From NCBI RefSeq assembly GCF_018873765.1, contig NC_057923.1:7700413-7764412 (forward strand): DNA of 64,000 bases. Reading direction: 5' to 3'. Every line of letters begins with the position of its first letter. Positions within the stretch are counted from its first letter, which is position 1. Origin of the DNA: Telopea speciosissima (lineage: Eukaryota; Streptophyta; Magnoliopsida; Proteales; Proteaceae). This document shows, in pieces, positions 20,860 to 34,800 of the stretch. The notes beneath the pieces are model-generated. The model worked only from the letters and a program-made list of their open reading frames with translations, made no database searches and was not told the DNA's origin. The translations under genes and the position numbers were made by a program.

Positions 20860-23271
20860 TTAAAGTGTTTGCCAATGACTAATCCTGATTCGCTTCTTTG
20901 AAGTATCCACAAAGGTGTCGATAATGATCATTCGTTACTTAATCGATTGAATGCTCTGAGATGGGCAATGATAAATTTGCTTTTTCAGATCAGTATTATT
21001 GTTGAGGTCGAATGTATTAAGTTGCTAATATCCAAACTTGGCCAATGTGATAATTGAGTTCGATTTATTGAGCAATGTATTAGCATTGTTTCTTATTCTT
21101 TTCCTATTAGTAGCATGCATAAGGGCTCCTAATCTCCATCTAAAGGCTTAAGGCAAGATGACTCACTTTCCCCTAGCTTGTTTATTTTGTGTTATGAGTG
21201 TCTTACTTCCCTCTTCTCAGCAACAGAGACCCAAAGTCACATTCAAGTTGTTGGTCTTAAAAGAGGCAATCACAGATTACTCATTCCCTGCTTGTAGATG
21301 ATAGCTTCCTTCGATGTCTCAAGATCATGTTGAGTCTATATTTGATGCATCAAGCCAAGCTGTAAATCTACAAAAGTCCTCCACATCCTTTAGCCCAAAT
21401 ACTCCTATTAGACTACGAAGAATCTTTGTCAAAATTATTGGGGCGGTTGCATATCCTCTCTAGGGAAGTATTTTGAGGCTCCCTTTTATTGTGGGTAAGG
21501 GAAAGATGACCACCTTTCAAGACATCAAAGACGAAACCATTGGCAAGATTGCAGGTTGGAAAGGAAAAATGCTATCTCTTGTTGGAAGAGAATTTCTTAT
21601 GAAAGTTGTAGCTATTGCCACCCTCTCCTACTCCATGCCTCACTTTAAGCTCTCTACTGAGATGCTTGATGATTTTAACAATGAGGGAATATTTCTATAA
21701 GGTCAAAAGATCCGTTGGGTGGCTTGGGCAAAGTTGGAGGAGGCCTCGGGATTAAGAACCTTTGCATTTAGAACCTAGCCTCATTAGGAAAGCTGGGGTG
21801 ACAACTTCTCCATAATCAGAACGCTCTTTGGGATTACCTCTTGTGCAATGTTCACTTTCCTGATGGAACTTTTTTTCAAGCATAGCTAGGTTCCCACTCA
21901 TCTTGGGCATGAGAGAGTATCCTAAAAGCCAGAGGGCTTCTTGTTAAAAGTCTACTATGGATTGTGGGTGATGGGAGGAGCAGTGACATCTGAAATGACC
22001 CCAAGATTCCATCTCTATCGAAATACATGACTCATTCAAGTCACTTCCTTACTATACATTGGTCTACATTGCTGACCTGATCAGTCATGATTATTCTTGG
22101 GATGTAGCTAGGCTATGGTCTTTGTTCTCTTTGCTTGAGGTAGAGGCAGTGCTGAAGATTCCTCTTAGCTTTAGAGGGTGCCAAGATAGTCTCTGTTAGG
22201 CTCCCCACACTAAGGGGATTTTCTCAGTGAAGTCTGCTTATGACCTAGGATCCTCTCCTTTACATGCATCCTCTTCATCTAGTACTAGGATTGTTGCTAC
22301 TCCAAAGGTTGTTTGGAAAAATAAATGGTCCTCTAATATCCCCTTAAAGGTTCAGACATTTGTTTAGAAATCTTCTTCTTTGTCTAGGTTGGTGGGGGAG
22401 GGGGGGGTTAGAGTCCATTGTGCATTCTCTGTTGCCATGTCATAGGCTACGTAGGCATGGTTTGCTTCATGTGTCTCCAGGCGTCATTGGCTCATCCAAA
22501 TTGGTCTGTATCAGATTGAGTTCTCCACTGCGGCTGTCTCCTAGCTTCACAAAGAGGGAGCAAAGAGAATGCTTCTTAGCTCATGCAGTGATCCTATGAG
22601 AAATCCAGAAATTTCATAATCCTATGATCTTTCAACAAAGCCTCCCTGCTTTCATACCATGGATTGACTCCGTCAACCGGTGGGTGTCAGGTACCCTATC
22701 GACTCTTACCCTTATTCGACTTGTTGGACCTTCCTTCATTGCTCGCTCTTCTTGTGTCCAATGGTAGGAGTTTATCACATATACTCGGATGCATCTCTGT
22801 CACATAGGCCTAGGGTCATGGGCATGGGAATGGTAATTACTGACAATTGTGGCTGCCTCTTCTTGACGGCCTTTGAGCATGCCTTCCGTAGCTCAGCTAT
22901 TATAGGAGAAGCTATGGTCATTTGCCTTGAGTTGAAAGCAGCAATTGATGATGGGCTCCATTGAGTTACTCTCCACTCTGACTGTCAGGTTCTTGTTAAC
23001 TGCCTCTTGAATCCTTTGCTCCCGCCTCTCCTCTATTGAAGCCTCCACCATTATGATGGATATAAGGCTTCTCCTTCACTTCTTTGGGTCTATCGCTTTC
23101 TCCTTTGTTGGTAAAGATGAGAATGCTTGTGTCCATGCTATATCTAAGTGGGGTATGTGAAAGTCTTCTTTTCTGGAGGATCACCTCGGAATTGTAATTT
23201 CCCTTTTGCCCTCTGGAGCCGTTTTCTAATATATGTACCTCGCTTGCGGGGTTTTAAGTGCAAAAAAAAAA
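20860..23271 (+). mobile_element. L1-type LINE, heavily degenerate
   Basis: Plus-strand fragments in the right order show plant L1 ORF2. An RT piece lies near 21170 (SLSPSLFILCYECL). The post-RT segment is at 21473-21700 (LPFIVGKGKMTTFQ, IAGWKGKMLSLVGRE). A zinc-binding region lies near 22300. An RNase H domain is at 22760-22964 (YSDASLSHRPRVMGMGMVI, GEAMVICLELKAAID). An A tail ends the element at about 23261-23271. Many stops and frame shifts show an old copy. The 5' limit is uncertain. Confidence 0.85.
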
Positions 23272-26200
23272 ATTTTGCTAAGCAAGTTACTTCACTTTTT
23301 TGACTTTCTAAATCTTTTTTCTTGGTTTATTAAACAAAAGTAAATAAGATAATATATATATTTATAGAGAGAGAGAAGAGCCTGATCCTTGATACTATAA
23401 TTTGAAATTAAATCATTTCTTTGTCATAGTTTTTTAAAACCGGACTCAGTAGTGAACAAAATATGGGCCATTTTAGTTTGGGGTGGTTTCGACCGCTCAA
23501 ATGGTGGTTTAACAGGAAAAATGTGGAAAAAGTTTTTTTTTTTTAAAAAGCAACATATAAATTGCTTTCTTGCACCAAGAGGTCGGATTGGTGTAGCAAT
23601 TGATGTTTCACAACTTGAGGTTTGAAGTTCACTTCTTTATGGTCCCATTGAAAACTTATTCACTTCCTCATGATGCAATCTTCATAGTGAAATGAACTCT
23701 ATCTGGGAGCATGAATCCTGCACCAACGCCCAACTATTGAGTAGGAGGCACGGTGGCCATTTCGCATATCCTTATGTCTGGCACAAGGGCACGATCCTGG
23801 CAAAGGACCACATTCTTGTGTTTATAACATTGTTTAGTTGAAAACCAAAGGACCAATCCAGTTGTTCTCAAATGCTCGAGTAGGGATGGCAATTGACAAC
23901 AAAGTTTTGGAATCAAATATGCTGAATTGGCCAATTCGATTTAGAATTCAAGGAGGCCAATCCCGATTTCTATTAAGTTTACCGAGGCCCTATTTGTATG
24001 GCGAGCAAAAAGGGGTGGGAAAGGAAAAATCGTGGGGTTCATATGTAATGGAGTCAAAGAGCAGTAAAAGCAATGGAAGGAAAAGGTAGTAAAGAATGGG
24101 GTGAAATAATAAATAAAATATAATCAATATTCCGACCTTTTCCACAACATCTTACTGAATATGATAGGACTTTGAAGAAGGGAATGGTGGGGTGGATGGG
24201 AGAATTCTCATGCCATATAAGTAAGCAATGTATATAATGCATGTTGTCTGTTGATTTACCACATTATGCAACAAACGATTTTGTTTTTGTAATTTTATGG
24301 TAAACTTTCAAAATAATCCTTCCTTTTATTCCTACCTCATTTTTTCTCATCAAACAAACAGGATCCTAGAAAAAATCCGAATTGGCATATCTGTTCATTT
24401 TATACACCAAAAATTTAAAAATTTAAATAATACTAAAATTTTGGCAAGATCTATAAGATTCTTGAGCCAACAACTCCAAATTAAAATTTAGAGTGAAGTA
24501 GTTGATTTCAGCCAATCTAGATTGGAATCAATGACAATGAATAAAATTCATAACTCGCCTTTTACCGAGTGTCAAGATCAATCCTTCTCTCACTAGAAAT
24601 GAAATGAAGGAAAATAGAATTAATTTAAGGGGAAATAACATAGCATTGTTGCATGACCCCTCCACCCAGATATAGGGCATACAAAATTACAAACAGTCTT
24701 CGTAAAATAAAAAATCACATCCATGTTGATGCCCTTGCACATGCAGTACAAGGGTTATGTGACCAAGCAACAATCTCTTGCCCTTAATTAAAAAAAAAAT
24801 CTTTTCCACTTGCGAATAGGAAGTGGAATAACACACCCACCTTTTCAATTATTTGTTGTGTCATATGACATGTTATATAAAGCTGAAATTCTCTGCATAG
24901 ATAGACTTCAAGATTCCTCACCTACATGCCAGAGTTTTAATCTAAATAAAGTAAATCAAGTGGTAAAATAAAATTTTAACCTTGTCTATGTCTCACACAC
25001 GATGAAAGAGCTTTGGGGGAAAAGTTCACAACAAAAAGCTAAACATATTAGTAATTGTTGAAAAGGGAAATGTTTCTTATGCAGCCTCACTTGCTCTTTT
25101 TACTGTTTTCTCTCTTCAACTCATAACCATATAGCTAATAGGTTCATGTGAATGATACCGTTTTCAATGCTGTCATTAGTGTGGCATGGGGTTTTCTCCC
25201 CCACACTAGTGGCACATGAACCCTCTCCCTTGTTGAAAATACACTGAAAAATATAAAAAGTGAGTAGATGCATGGTTGAATTGGACCATGGCTATTTTTT
25301 TTTATTTTTTTTTTTGGATGGGGCCTACAAACCGTGGCTAATTCATTAAGACCCTACTAGAAATGAAATTTGAGCCAAGATAGCCCATGGCCTGATCAGG
25401 TCAACTCTATATTTAGTCCAAATAGCTTGGTCCCACACAGGTTTGAAAATTTTGGGCCAAGGCTGACCTCAGCCCGAAATAAGTTAGAGAATTATCCAGT
25501 GTGGTCGTGTGGGGCAGACAAGCCTGAACTAAATATAGTAGGCTAGCCCGATTTAAGTTAGGGAATGGTCTAGTTTGGGCTAAACCTGAACTACATAAGG
25601 TGGGTCAGGCCCGGTGTATATGCGAACAATAACTTCACAATTTGAACTGATTGATCAAAGGTTGGGCATCTTTCTTTCGATCTTATGTTTTGGAAGAAGT
25701 TTTCCTTCACCACACGATGAAGGATCACCGCCCCCATCAATGGCCATAAAAATCTGCGCCCACAATTTATGAATGATCAAACGTACCCCTCTATTGTGCA
25801 TGATCTTTTGTGGACACCAATCGAAGGCCTCAATCAAAGGATATTCGATTGACCCTGGTTAAAGGAAAACTCGGTCTTTAAGTTTTGGGAAAATGTTTTC
25901 TGTTTGGGGCGACACAGTGGGGGCAAAATGACTGTCCCACTGTCCATGAAAAGTGGAAATTCTGCCCCCGAGATGCCAATCTGTGTACTCTCATTGGCTG
26001 CCGTGCGCACATGACCCTTTCACTCCCCCAACTAGAATGCTCTCCCTTAAGTTTTTGTATACATTCAAGGACAAGAGTCATAATATCAAATATACTCCTT
26101 CCCCCTTCCCTTGTACGAATAAGATCGAGAGGGGCCCAAAAGCCGCCAAACCAAGAATGGGAACGGAAGGAATCTTGATCGAAGGATCATGTACAGCATC

Positions 26201-26407
26201 CCCTTAGAGATGGGCTTTTTCCTGATTGAGCCCAATGGCTGGAACTTGACCTGTAAACAACAGTTGTGCTGACTTGGCCTCCCCTACTTGTATTGTGATT
26301 TTTTAGAAAAAAAAACGCTAAACTTTCCAATATACGCACGTGCCTTGTCATGCATGTAAGGTTGGATTGGTGTACTATACGTAAGTATACACACGAAAGA
26401 GAATTTG
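23272..26407. other. Intergenic region, transposon debris, no gene
   Basis: No ORF with a recognisable domain. It contains a MITE-like segment at about 23985-24368, whose ends pair imperfectly (aggccctatttgtatg and caaacaaacaggatcct). A stretch rich in gccc/gggc words at 25430-25620 resembles a decayed hAT end. A 26.0-kb ORF pair shows no known similarity. Confidence 0.45.
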
Positions 26408-26507
26408 GATCCTCTACTGCCGAGCTGCCCGGCAGGACCGTGTTGCCCTGACACGGGGCTGCGCGCAATGTCCACCTTACCCCTGCCCCGCTCGGCAGTA
26501 GAGGATC
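26408..26507. mobile_element. GC-rich hairpin element (short MITE)
   Basis: A perfect 18-bp inverted repeat, GATCCTCTACTGCCGAGC (26408-26425) and its complement (26490-26507), encloses 64 bp of GC-rich sequence in an AT-rich surrounding. It lies 345 bp upstream of the RTM2-like start. Confidence 0.7.
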
Positions 26508-26852
26508 TGGATCCCACCAAAGAACCTTTAAATTTTAGTTTTAGACATGGGAAGAGCAAAGAATAGTACCTTTCCCTCCAGTAGACACTACAGGGAAGAG
26601 AGACCACCAACCCTTTGCCTACAGGAAAAAGTTTGGAATAAGCATCAATGATTCCACAAGAAAAGCTACTGAAATCAGAGATATCACGTTTTCATGTTTC
26701 TGCAAGATGTCTTCTCTCTCTATATATATATCTAAAGAGGATTAAACTGAGGCCATTCACAGGTTCACATTACCAGGTATCCTTACCAGCTCAAAAAGCG
26801 TAGCTAGTTCAAAGTCTCAAGCTTTTTTTTTTTAGTTCATCAAACAACTATC

Positions 26853-27788
26853 ATGGAGAACATGACAGGAAGAAGAGGAACTGGAGAAAGAGCCAACGCA
26901 CGTCCTGTTTATGAAGATTTCCAACCAATGGCAGATTGGACCAATGATTCAAATAGTCATGGCCTCCTTGTTGATCTTCCTGGTATCTAATTTCATTAAC
27001 TTCTCCCATCTGTTTCAGTCACAGGTTTTTATTTTTGGAAAGCTGATCTTTCTTTTTGTGGTTTTAATGTAGGCTTCAAGAAGGAAGAGCTGAAGGTAGA
27101 AGTGGACAACAATGGCAGATTAGCAGTTCGTGGAGAGAGGCAGTTTAGTGACAACAAATATAAGCGATTCAAGCAGGTCTATAACTTGCCCATAGATTCA
27201 GATATCGACAAGATCACCGGTAAATTTGATGGTGGCGTTCTCTTTGTAATCATCCCAAAGAAAGAAACTGTAATAGAGGAAGCACCAAAGGAGAAACATC
27301 CCGTTGCAGACGGAATTGCTGAACAGCAAAAACAGGAAACATCCAAAGCTGAAGAAAAGCCAAAGAAAGGGGAGGCCAAACAGGAAGCAACCACTGCTGA
27401 AGAGAAATCAAAGAAAAATGGCAAAGAAGCTGAAGAGCATAAACAGGAAACATTCAAAACTGAAGAAAAGCCAAAGAAAGGGGAACCCAAACAGGAAACA
27501 ACCACTGTTGAAGAGAAACCAAAGAAAGATGGCAAAGACACTGATGTTAAACATGAACATGGAAAAGGGATTCACGAGGAAAGGAAGAGAGTAAAAAATA
27601 CAAAAAATGAAGGGAATGGTGGATCAAATGAAGGTAGAAGAGAGAAGGAAGGGAAAGGATTTAAGTTTGGTTATGCACAAAGTGCAATTGAGATGATCAC
27701 TAGGAACAAGGGAATGGTTTTTGCTGCCATCTTAGGACTTGCAGTTGGGATGTATTTATCTAATAAACTCAGATCAACTGATATGTGA
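26853..27788 (+). CDS. RTM2-like protein: small heat-shock (alpha-crystallin) domain with C-terminal membrane anchor
   Basis: Two exons, 26853-26982 and 27073-27788, are joined over a 90-bp GT-AG intron (281 aa). The intron sits inside the alpha-crystallin domain at a Gly codon. Residues ~17-110 form the domain (VYEDFQP start, GLLVDLPGFKKEELKVEV, GGVLFVIIPKK end). A long K/E-rich linker follows, with two 37-residue repeats at ~105-180, then a basic stretch. A hydrophobic C-terminal helix lies at ~255-275 (GMVFAAILGLAVGMYLSNKL). This layout is that of plant RTM2, a phloem protein that restricts long-distance movement of potyviruses in Arabidopsis; related members with other roles are numerous, so orthology is not shown. 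Start: first ATG of the exon, followed by a second ATG at codon 4. It is convergent with AMY3. Confidence 0.92.
27330..27551 (+). repeat. Two in-frame 111-bp repeats in the RTM2-like linker
   Basis: Units start at 27330 and 27441 with aaacaggaaaca and keep frame. Each encodes 37 residues of K/E/P-rich sequence (KQET..., EEKPKKGE, EEK.KK.GK). High similarity at the DNA level suggests a fairly recent in-frame duplication. Confidence 0.9.
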
Positions 27789-28877
27789 CAGAGACCTTTT
27801 ATCCCTACTACTTAATCTTATTGTGTACCAAAAAGAAAGTGTAAGGCGAGGAGGGAAGATGATATCCTTGCTCTTGTAAGTTGCGACTGACTTGTCCATC
27901 TATCTGTAACATGTAAACATGTGATTATATAAAACAGTATATCCTTGTACGCATAAAAATAACTGATTCTTTGGAAGAATTCTATTTTCTTTCTTTTCCC
28001 CCTTCTCAGCTCCTCATAGAATGGTGCTTCTTCAAGTTCTACTAACATTAAACTGAAGAACTCCATAAAAGGAGGCCAAAGCCCAAAAGTTGAGGGTGTT
28101 CCTCATTGCCCTGACCAAAGATAGGCAGGTTATCAATCCAAAAAAGATAAAAAAGATAGGCAAGTCAAGGAACAAATAAGGATGGTTGCCATAGTACATT
28201 ACCCAGTAATTTGATGGCGATAATCGCAAACCACCACTATCATTCAGATACAATATAACCAACAGAAAATAGTATTTTTCCGAGTTCTGCCAGATGAGGT
28301 GAGTCCACATCATTTTTATACGCTGAGCTCCTACATTGGACTGCCCCACCTCGACTAACAACCCATCAAATGAACCAGTTAAATTTTTTAAGTTGCAAAA
28401 TGTTCAATACCAATTACCTCAGAATACTAAGGGGGGGAAAAAAAGTGCTACTTGGCAATTTCTTGTTATCATAACAAGAAACACATTCACTTGAAATTAT
28501 AGAACTAAGAATTTATATATTTATTCCAGTAATTATAAAATAATAATACACGTATGCATCCTTTATTTCAAGAATGCGTCTTTTTTTTTTGTTTAACAAG
28601 AATGAGAGTTTCCACATCACTATGTACTTCTAGGAAACTTATTAGCCCCTTCAACTTCTATACACGCAACCCTTCTTGTCAAGTTGCCGTGATCCACTCA
28701 AGCCCTCACTTCAGCCAAAGCTTAGTAAAAGCTGTGGCACGTTGAAGCATAACTGTTGTATTATCCTCCAGGTGCAAGTTATGCTTATTGTCTTGAAAGT
28801 ATCAGTGGATCTTCGAAGCAAAAATATAGACCAATTGAGATTATGAAACTAGGCAAACAAACAGTGCCATTTTACCT
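27789..28877. other. Intergenic region between convergent RTM2-like and AMY3
   Basis: Contains the 3' UTRs of both genes. No ORF with recognisable features was found. Confidence 0.5.
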
Positions 28878-31800
28878 TCATAATGACTCCCAAACCTTAT
28901 AATCATTCCCCTGAAGAGCCAAAGACCATCTCTGGGGACCACTAGGAGGCTCATAATGCCCAGGTCCAATCTTCATCGCTAATTTCTCATCAATGATGGC
29001 AGCATACACATCATTTTCTGCCTTGGCTATCTGAACCTGGATCATGCATCACCACAAACAAAAGTTGAACAATTTGCAGATCAAAAGACAAGGCCCTTGT
29101 GTGTGCGTGTATCATAGATTTGCAGTTTCAAAAAGCGAACTCATGTGGACAGTAAACGAAAGAATCATGTGCATATAAAAAGAGTGCCCCAGTGCACAAG
29201 GCTGCTACTACTGCAGGGTCTGGGAGGGGCAAATGTACGCAGCCTTACCCCCTGCTTCGCAGGAGAGGCTGTTCCCAAGTTTCAAACCCGCAACCAACAG
29301 GTTGAGTCATGTGCATATGCATATCATGTAAATGCAAGAAAGCATTTCAATGCATCAAAAAATGGGAGGAAGAGATTTCAGAATTTGTTATGAATGGATG
29401 TTATTCAACAATAATTTATGACATAATTGAAAGTTTTTGGTGAAATGACTCCTAAATTCATACTAAAATATTCATATCACTACCAATAGTTTACAACATA
29501 ATTGGAAAGTGAAATGAAAGTTGCAGAATACATACCGTACTGCGACAATGAACGTTCATTCGATGTCGGAGAGATAAAAGCGCAGAAATTTCAGACCAGT
29601 AATGAGAGAAAATGTGATCGTAAAAGACAGCTGGTGTTCCGGGGTGTGTCAGGATGTAGGCATATCCCTGCATTTCCTTCCCACCAGGGAATCTCCAATG
29701 ACCCTTCAGAGAAAACAAAATGCCCCAGTTAGCATGTCGTTTTATAGTACTAGCCAGGGATATTAGTATTGAAAATCTCAACAGACTTTTCTATTACTAT
29801 AATTGACGAGTTAAAAATGGGGTATTATGATCAGTAACTAGACCAGGTCATGCCATGCCAAGGCACAACCACTTAAAGATGAATCTGTCATAAAATAGTT
29901 GTGTTCAACCATCGCATGAGTTCTATATTCTGAACAGCATAAAATGCTTTGTGCAGGTTTCTATTGATCTACATTGCTTGCTGATGGATTGACCTAAACT
30001 GTTCACTCAGTAAGGCTCATCTTTCACGACTCAACTGAACACAACTAAGCCTTTCGCCAACTAAATGTGGTTGGCTTCATGGATCCTATTTCACAATTCA
30101 ATTCTAAGACTATGTTAGTTGTCAAGCAAAAGCCATTCTTATCCTTTCTCACCACTTCTTCTCAAGTCGATTTTAGTCTACCCCTTGCTCTTTTAACTCC
30201 TGCAATCTGTATCAATCATTTCTCCTTACTGGTGTGGTGTACTCAATGGCCTCTGTTGCAAATTCCCACAAACAACACTCAGTAAACTTGTCTCCCATTA
30301 GGGCCAGTCCTAAATCACCTTGATTTCTTTTTTTTTTGTTTTATCTTTTCTAGTTTTTCAATCCATTCATCACAACATTCTCATCCGAGCTACACTCACT
30401 TTGTTAAAGAGTTTTTATTTTTGCCAACATTCAGCTCCATATAATATTGCTTGTCATATAGCTGTCCTATAAATTTTCCTTCCAGTTCTAGTGGGATACA
30501 TCTATCACAATCAAGAAGCACCTTTCAACTTCACCCATCCTACTTTACTACTACGAGCAACATCTTATTCAATTCCACCTTTTTAAGTAACGGTTGATCC
30601 TATTAATGAAAACTATCACTCTAAGGTATCTCCAGACCATCGACCCTAGCCATTTCATTGCCACGTACATTTTTATCATATTTACAATCCATATATCCTG
30701 TTCTAGTCCTTCTTTTAAAACATTTTGATTCCAGCATATTCCTCAATGATTCTAATTTGATATTTGCCCCCTCTTTTGTTTCAACAAATAAACCATATTC
30801 TTTAGCAAAAACAAGGCTTATTCTTGAGCATAGAAAAGATAGATATCTTGACCATCTACCAAAGAGTAAGTGCGCTCATTAACCAAGCTTGGCTTGTTTG
30901 AGATCTCAAGTGACCTAGATTTATGACTGTTTTACTATCACCCAAGTACCAGGTGGCCAAGTGCATTCAGGATCTTGTAGATGGGCCATTTTCCCAGATC
31001 ACATGGTGGACAAACCTGCGTCCATGGAGACAGAAAACATCCATTCCTTAAGCAATTACGCCAACTTCATATGATGCGAAAATATGTCGTATTATCTAGT
31101 AAATGCAAACATTTTATTTTTTAAAAAAAAAATCATCTTATCCTGTCAATAGAAAACCACATAAAATGCCTCTTGGTGTACACATTCATCAATAGTGCGC
31201 TCGCCAGCTACCACTCACAGTAAAATTTAAGACCTCACAACATTTACTATGGAAGGAGAATAATTGACTTTCACTTGGGGAGGATAGAAAATCATAGTAT
31301 GCACAAATTTTCAACTATATATATGCCCCTAAATCATAAGAACATGCCAATTTTTCAATAACACACCCCACCCCAAATAAAATTGAGCTTAATTGCTTTG
31401 TCACTGTGCTGGTCATTTCCTCTGGGAATGGGAAAAACTGGATAAAGGGAAAGATCCATGGTGGAGCACCTATATTTTGAGAAGGTATTAATTCTTCTGC
31501 CCCTTATAGCTATTCAGATATTTAACAAGATATAGAGGAAGCAGGAAGCATGAATTTTGTGGCATACAAAGTGTAAAGAAGTCCAAACCTGAGTTGAGCC
31601 TGTATCATGGTTCTCTATAAAGGTAACAGCACGTGATGGCCACCACCCGACAACACCAGGAGGTTTTCCCTTCTGATCTGATAATCGCCAATATTGACAT
31701 CTCCCTATGGCCTATTTGAAAGAAGGAATATTTTGTAAGTGCAACTTGGTACTAGATGGAAAATCTTAAATATCAGACTATCAATCCCCATCGTATAGAT

Positions 31801-34800
31801 CTTCTGAACGTAGAATGCCCAAAAATAATGCATGCAAATCACGAAAACTTGTTTTATCAATTATAGTCGTATGATGCATAAGTAGGTGTAAGCCAGGATA
31901 TTTCAATAAAACTATGATGAAATTGTCCCACAAACTAAAATTAGAGAGAGGGAAAACTGAGGTCATAAGCCTCTATGCCACAGACCCCAAAAGAGAAGCC
32001 ATGTGTGCACCAAAAGTAAGGGTACACACTTCAATCACCTTTTAGGACAAGTAGATCTATATAACAAAAAGGCCCACAAGCAATAAAATGAGACAGAGAT
32101 GATTTAGTGCTTAAAAGTTATGCAGTCTTTCTGTGGAATCCTTTAGTTGTGGTTGGCAATTCACACTATCTCATTATTTGGATACAGAAAAAAAAAAAAA
32201 AAAAAAAAGATCATTGAGAGTAGCTAACAAACCTGATCATATCAGGGATATCAGTACAGGGCTTCATTAAATTAAAGAGAAAAAAGATTAGCCATTATCC
32301 AGGGCATTCATAACAGAAACTCTGTGTTTGATATTTCTACAGATCAATGCAAATCGTGTTTTTTGTACATCAGATATTCAGATCATTTTAATGGTTGGAT
32401 TTCAGATGTCACATAGGACAGTTAAAAAGTAAAATAGAGACTAATAGTAAATTCCATTTTGTTGAAATTATTTATCCACCCGTGTCCCCCTTTGGATAGT
32501 CCGACGTGTTAGAGCTCTTGTATGATATACATATTGTTTCCTCCCTTTCCTAAAAGGTCGACCTCTTTTAGAGGAAACGGTTCCAACCTGGTATTAGAGC
32601 AGGCAGGGGTCACGGTATCGAGTCCCCCTGGGAGCGGGCACGTGTTGAAATTATTTATCCACCCGTGTCCCCCTTTGGATAGTCCGCCATGTTAGAGCTC
32701 CTATAAGATATCCATATTGTTTCCTCCCTTTGCTAAAAGGTCGGCCTTTTAGAGGAAGCGGTTCCCACATGGTATCAGAGCAGGCAAGGATCATGGTATC
32801 GAGTCCCCCTGGGAGCGGGCAGGTGTTGAAATTATTTATCCACCCGTGCCCTCCTTTGGATAGTCCACCGTGTTAGAGCTTTTGTATGATATACATATTG
32901 TTTCCTCCCTTTCCTAAAAGGTCGGCCTTTTAGAGGAAGTAGTTCCAACACATTTCTTAAATTAAATTATCCAAATCATCAGACCAGTTTAATAGCTAAT
33001 TATAACTAGATGTTAAGATAATGGAGAGACTTTAAAGAAGTCTGTCTGGAGTACATAACTAGATTTCTTTATAAAGGTTTCAGGAGTCAGGAGCCACTTT
33101 TCAATCACTAGTTGGTTACTTGAGCCAATTGTCCACTGAGCTTAGATGTCTATTTAATGGTCAAGTTAGGAACGGAATAGAGCAGGAGTCGGTCAACTCA
33201 TGGTCTTTATAAAGAGTATTAGACACCTTATTTTGGTGGCTTTTGGCAATGAATTTATTTCAGTCATTTGGAATAATGGGTTTCTAAGGTTTGACGGTCA
33301 AGCCATAGCGTGCTGCTTGTTTACTTGCTATAAATGCTTGCTTCCGTTCTTTTATTCCCTTGATCCTGCCTTCTCATCCCTCTGATGAGCTCAATCTGAT
33401 AAATCAACAGAGTCAATCTTGATTCCTGCTTCCATTTTAATTCTCTGCATTTTGCACAGTGATCTGAAAATTCAGGTGATCTTTTGAGTATTTAATCAAT
33501 CTAATTGTCTTTTGCACAGCAATCTGCAAATTCAGGTGAACTTTTGTACATTCAATCTGATCATTGGCTTTGGTTCTAGCATACAGAATTGTTGTTGTGT
33601 GTTGATATACATTGCTGTTTCCCTTACTTAACAGCTCGAGTTTTTGGGATAAGCGGCTGTAACATGGTATCAGAGCCAAGAGGTTGGATGTTCGATCCCT
33701 AGTAAGTGTCAGGGGTTTGTGTTACGTGTTGTTGTGCTCCTTTGGTGCCACGGATGGCACCACCACGTGATGGTGTCACGTGCAGAACCGTGTGTGTGTG
33801 GGCCTGCACATACGGAGGTTGGTGTTGTGTGTTGACATACATTGTTGTTGCCCTCACTTGACAGCTCGAGCTTGTGGGGTAAGTAGCTGTAACAAGAACA
33901 GCAGACCTTGCTAGTCAAACTGCACTCATCATATTGGTTCAAAATGACAGGCTAGATCTTGGTTCCTGCTTCAATTTCCTATATTGATTCAATTCCCTTC
34001 AATTACATAGTGATAGGCAAATTCTGGTTGATCTTTTGAGCATTTATCAGTTTAATTGGTTTTTTTGTCCCATTCAATCTGCTCGGTGGCCATCAGGTTA
34101 TAAAACGAGCAGACATTGCCCGTCAAATTGCACCCATCAGATTGGTTCAGAAATCTCTTGATTGTGTTGCATGGTTGTTCATCCCCATTATGCATTCATT
34201 TAAAGTTTCAGGTCAATCCATATTGGTTTGAATAGCCTCTCAAAATTGTCCAAGTTTTGGGGCCATTACCCTTGATCTTTTGCATCAACTGTCAGAAAGA
34301 ATACCGGCACAGTGAATAAAGCTTTTTGTATGCTGTGGCCACTGGTCTAGCGGTGATGAATGTGCCTTTAATACCTTTCTCTCTTTCTAATTAAGATATC
34401 ATAGGTTTCAAGTTTAATTCTAATATTGTTTGTTGGGAGTTTAAGAGGGGGTAGATGATGCCATTGTGATGCTGATTTCAGTTGGAACGAAAAAAGAAAA
34501 GATCTCTGCAACATAGTTGTCACTCGTCTAGGTTGGAGGGTGCCTGGATGCAAGACGACACCAACAAGGCAACCAAAAGGCCCGCCTAGGCAAACAAGGT
34601 GACGCCAGTTGTCAAGGCTCTTCGATGCCAAGGTGGTCACCTAAGGGCCGCCTTGACAACTATGCTCTGCGATTCAATCTGGTTCAGTTTGAGTCAATTT
34701 TCTGAACCAGATCAAGCTGTGGTTCATGATTAGAACCAGTTCTTTGGTTCAGATCTGGTTCTGTTATTCAGATAAAGTTTATCCATATCATGGGGCCCAG

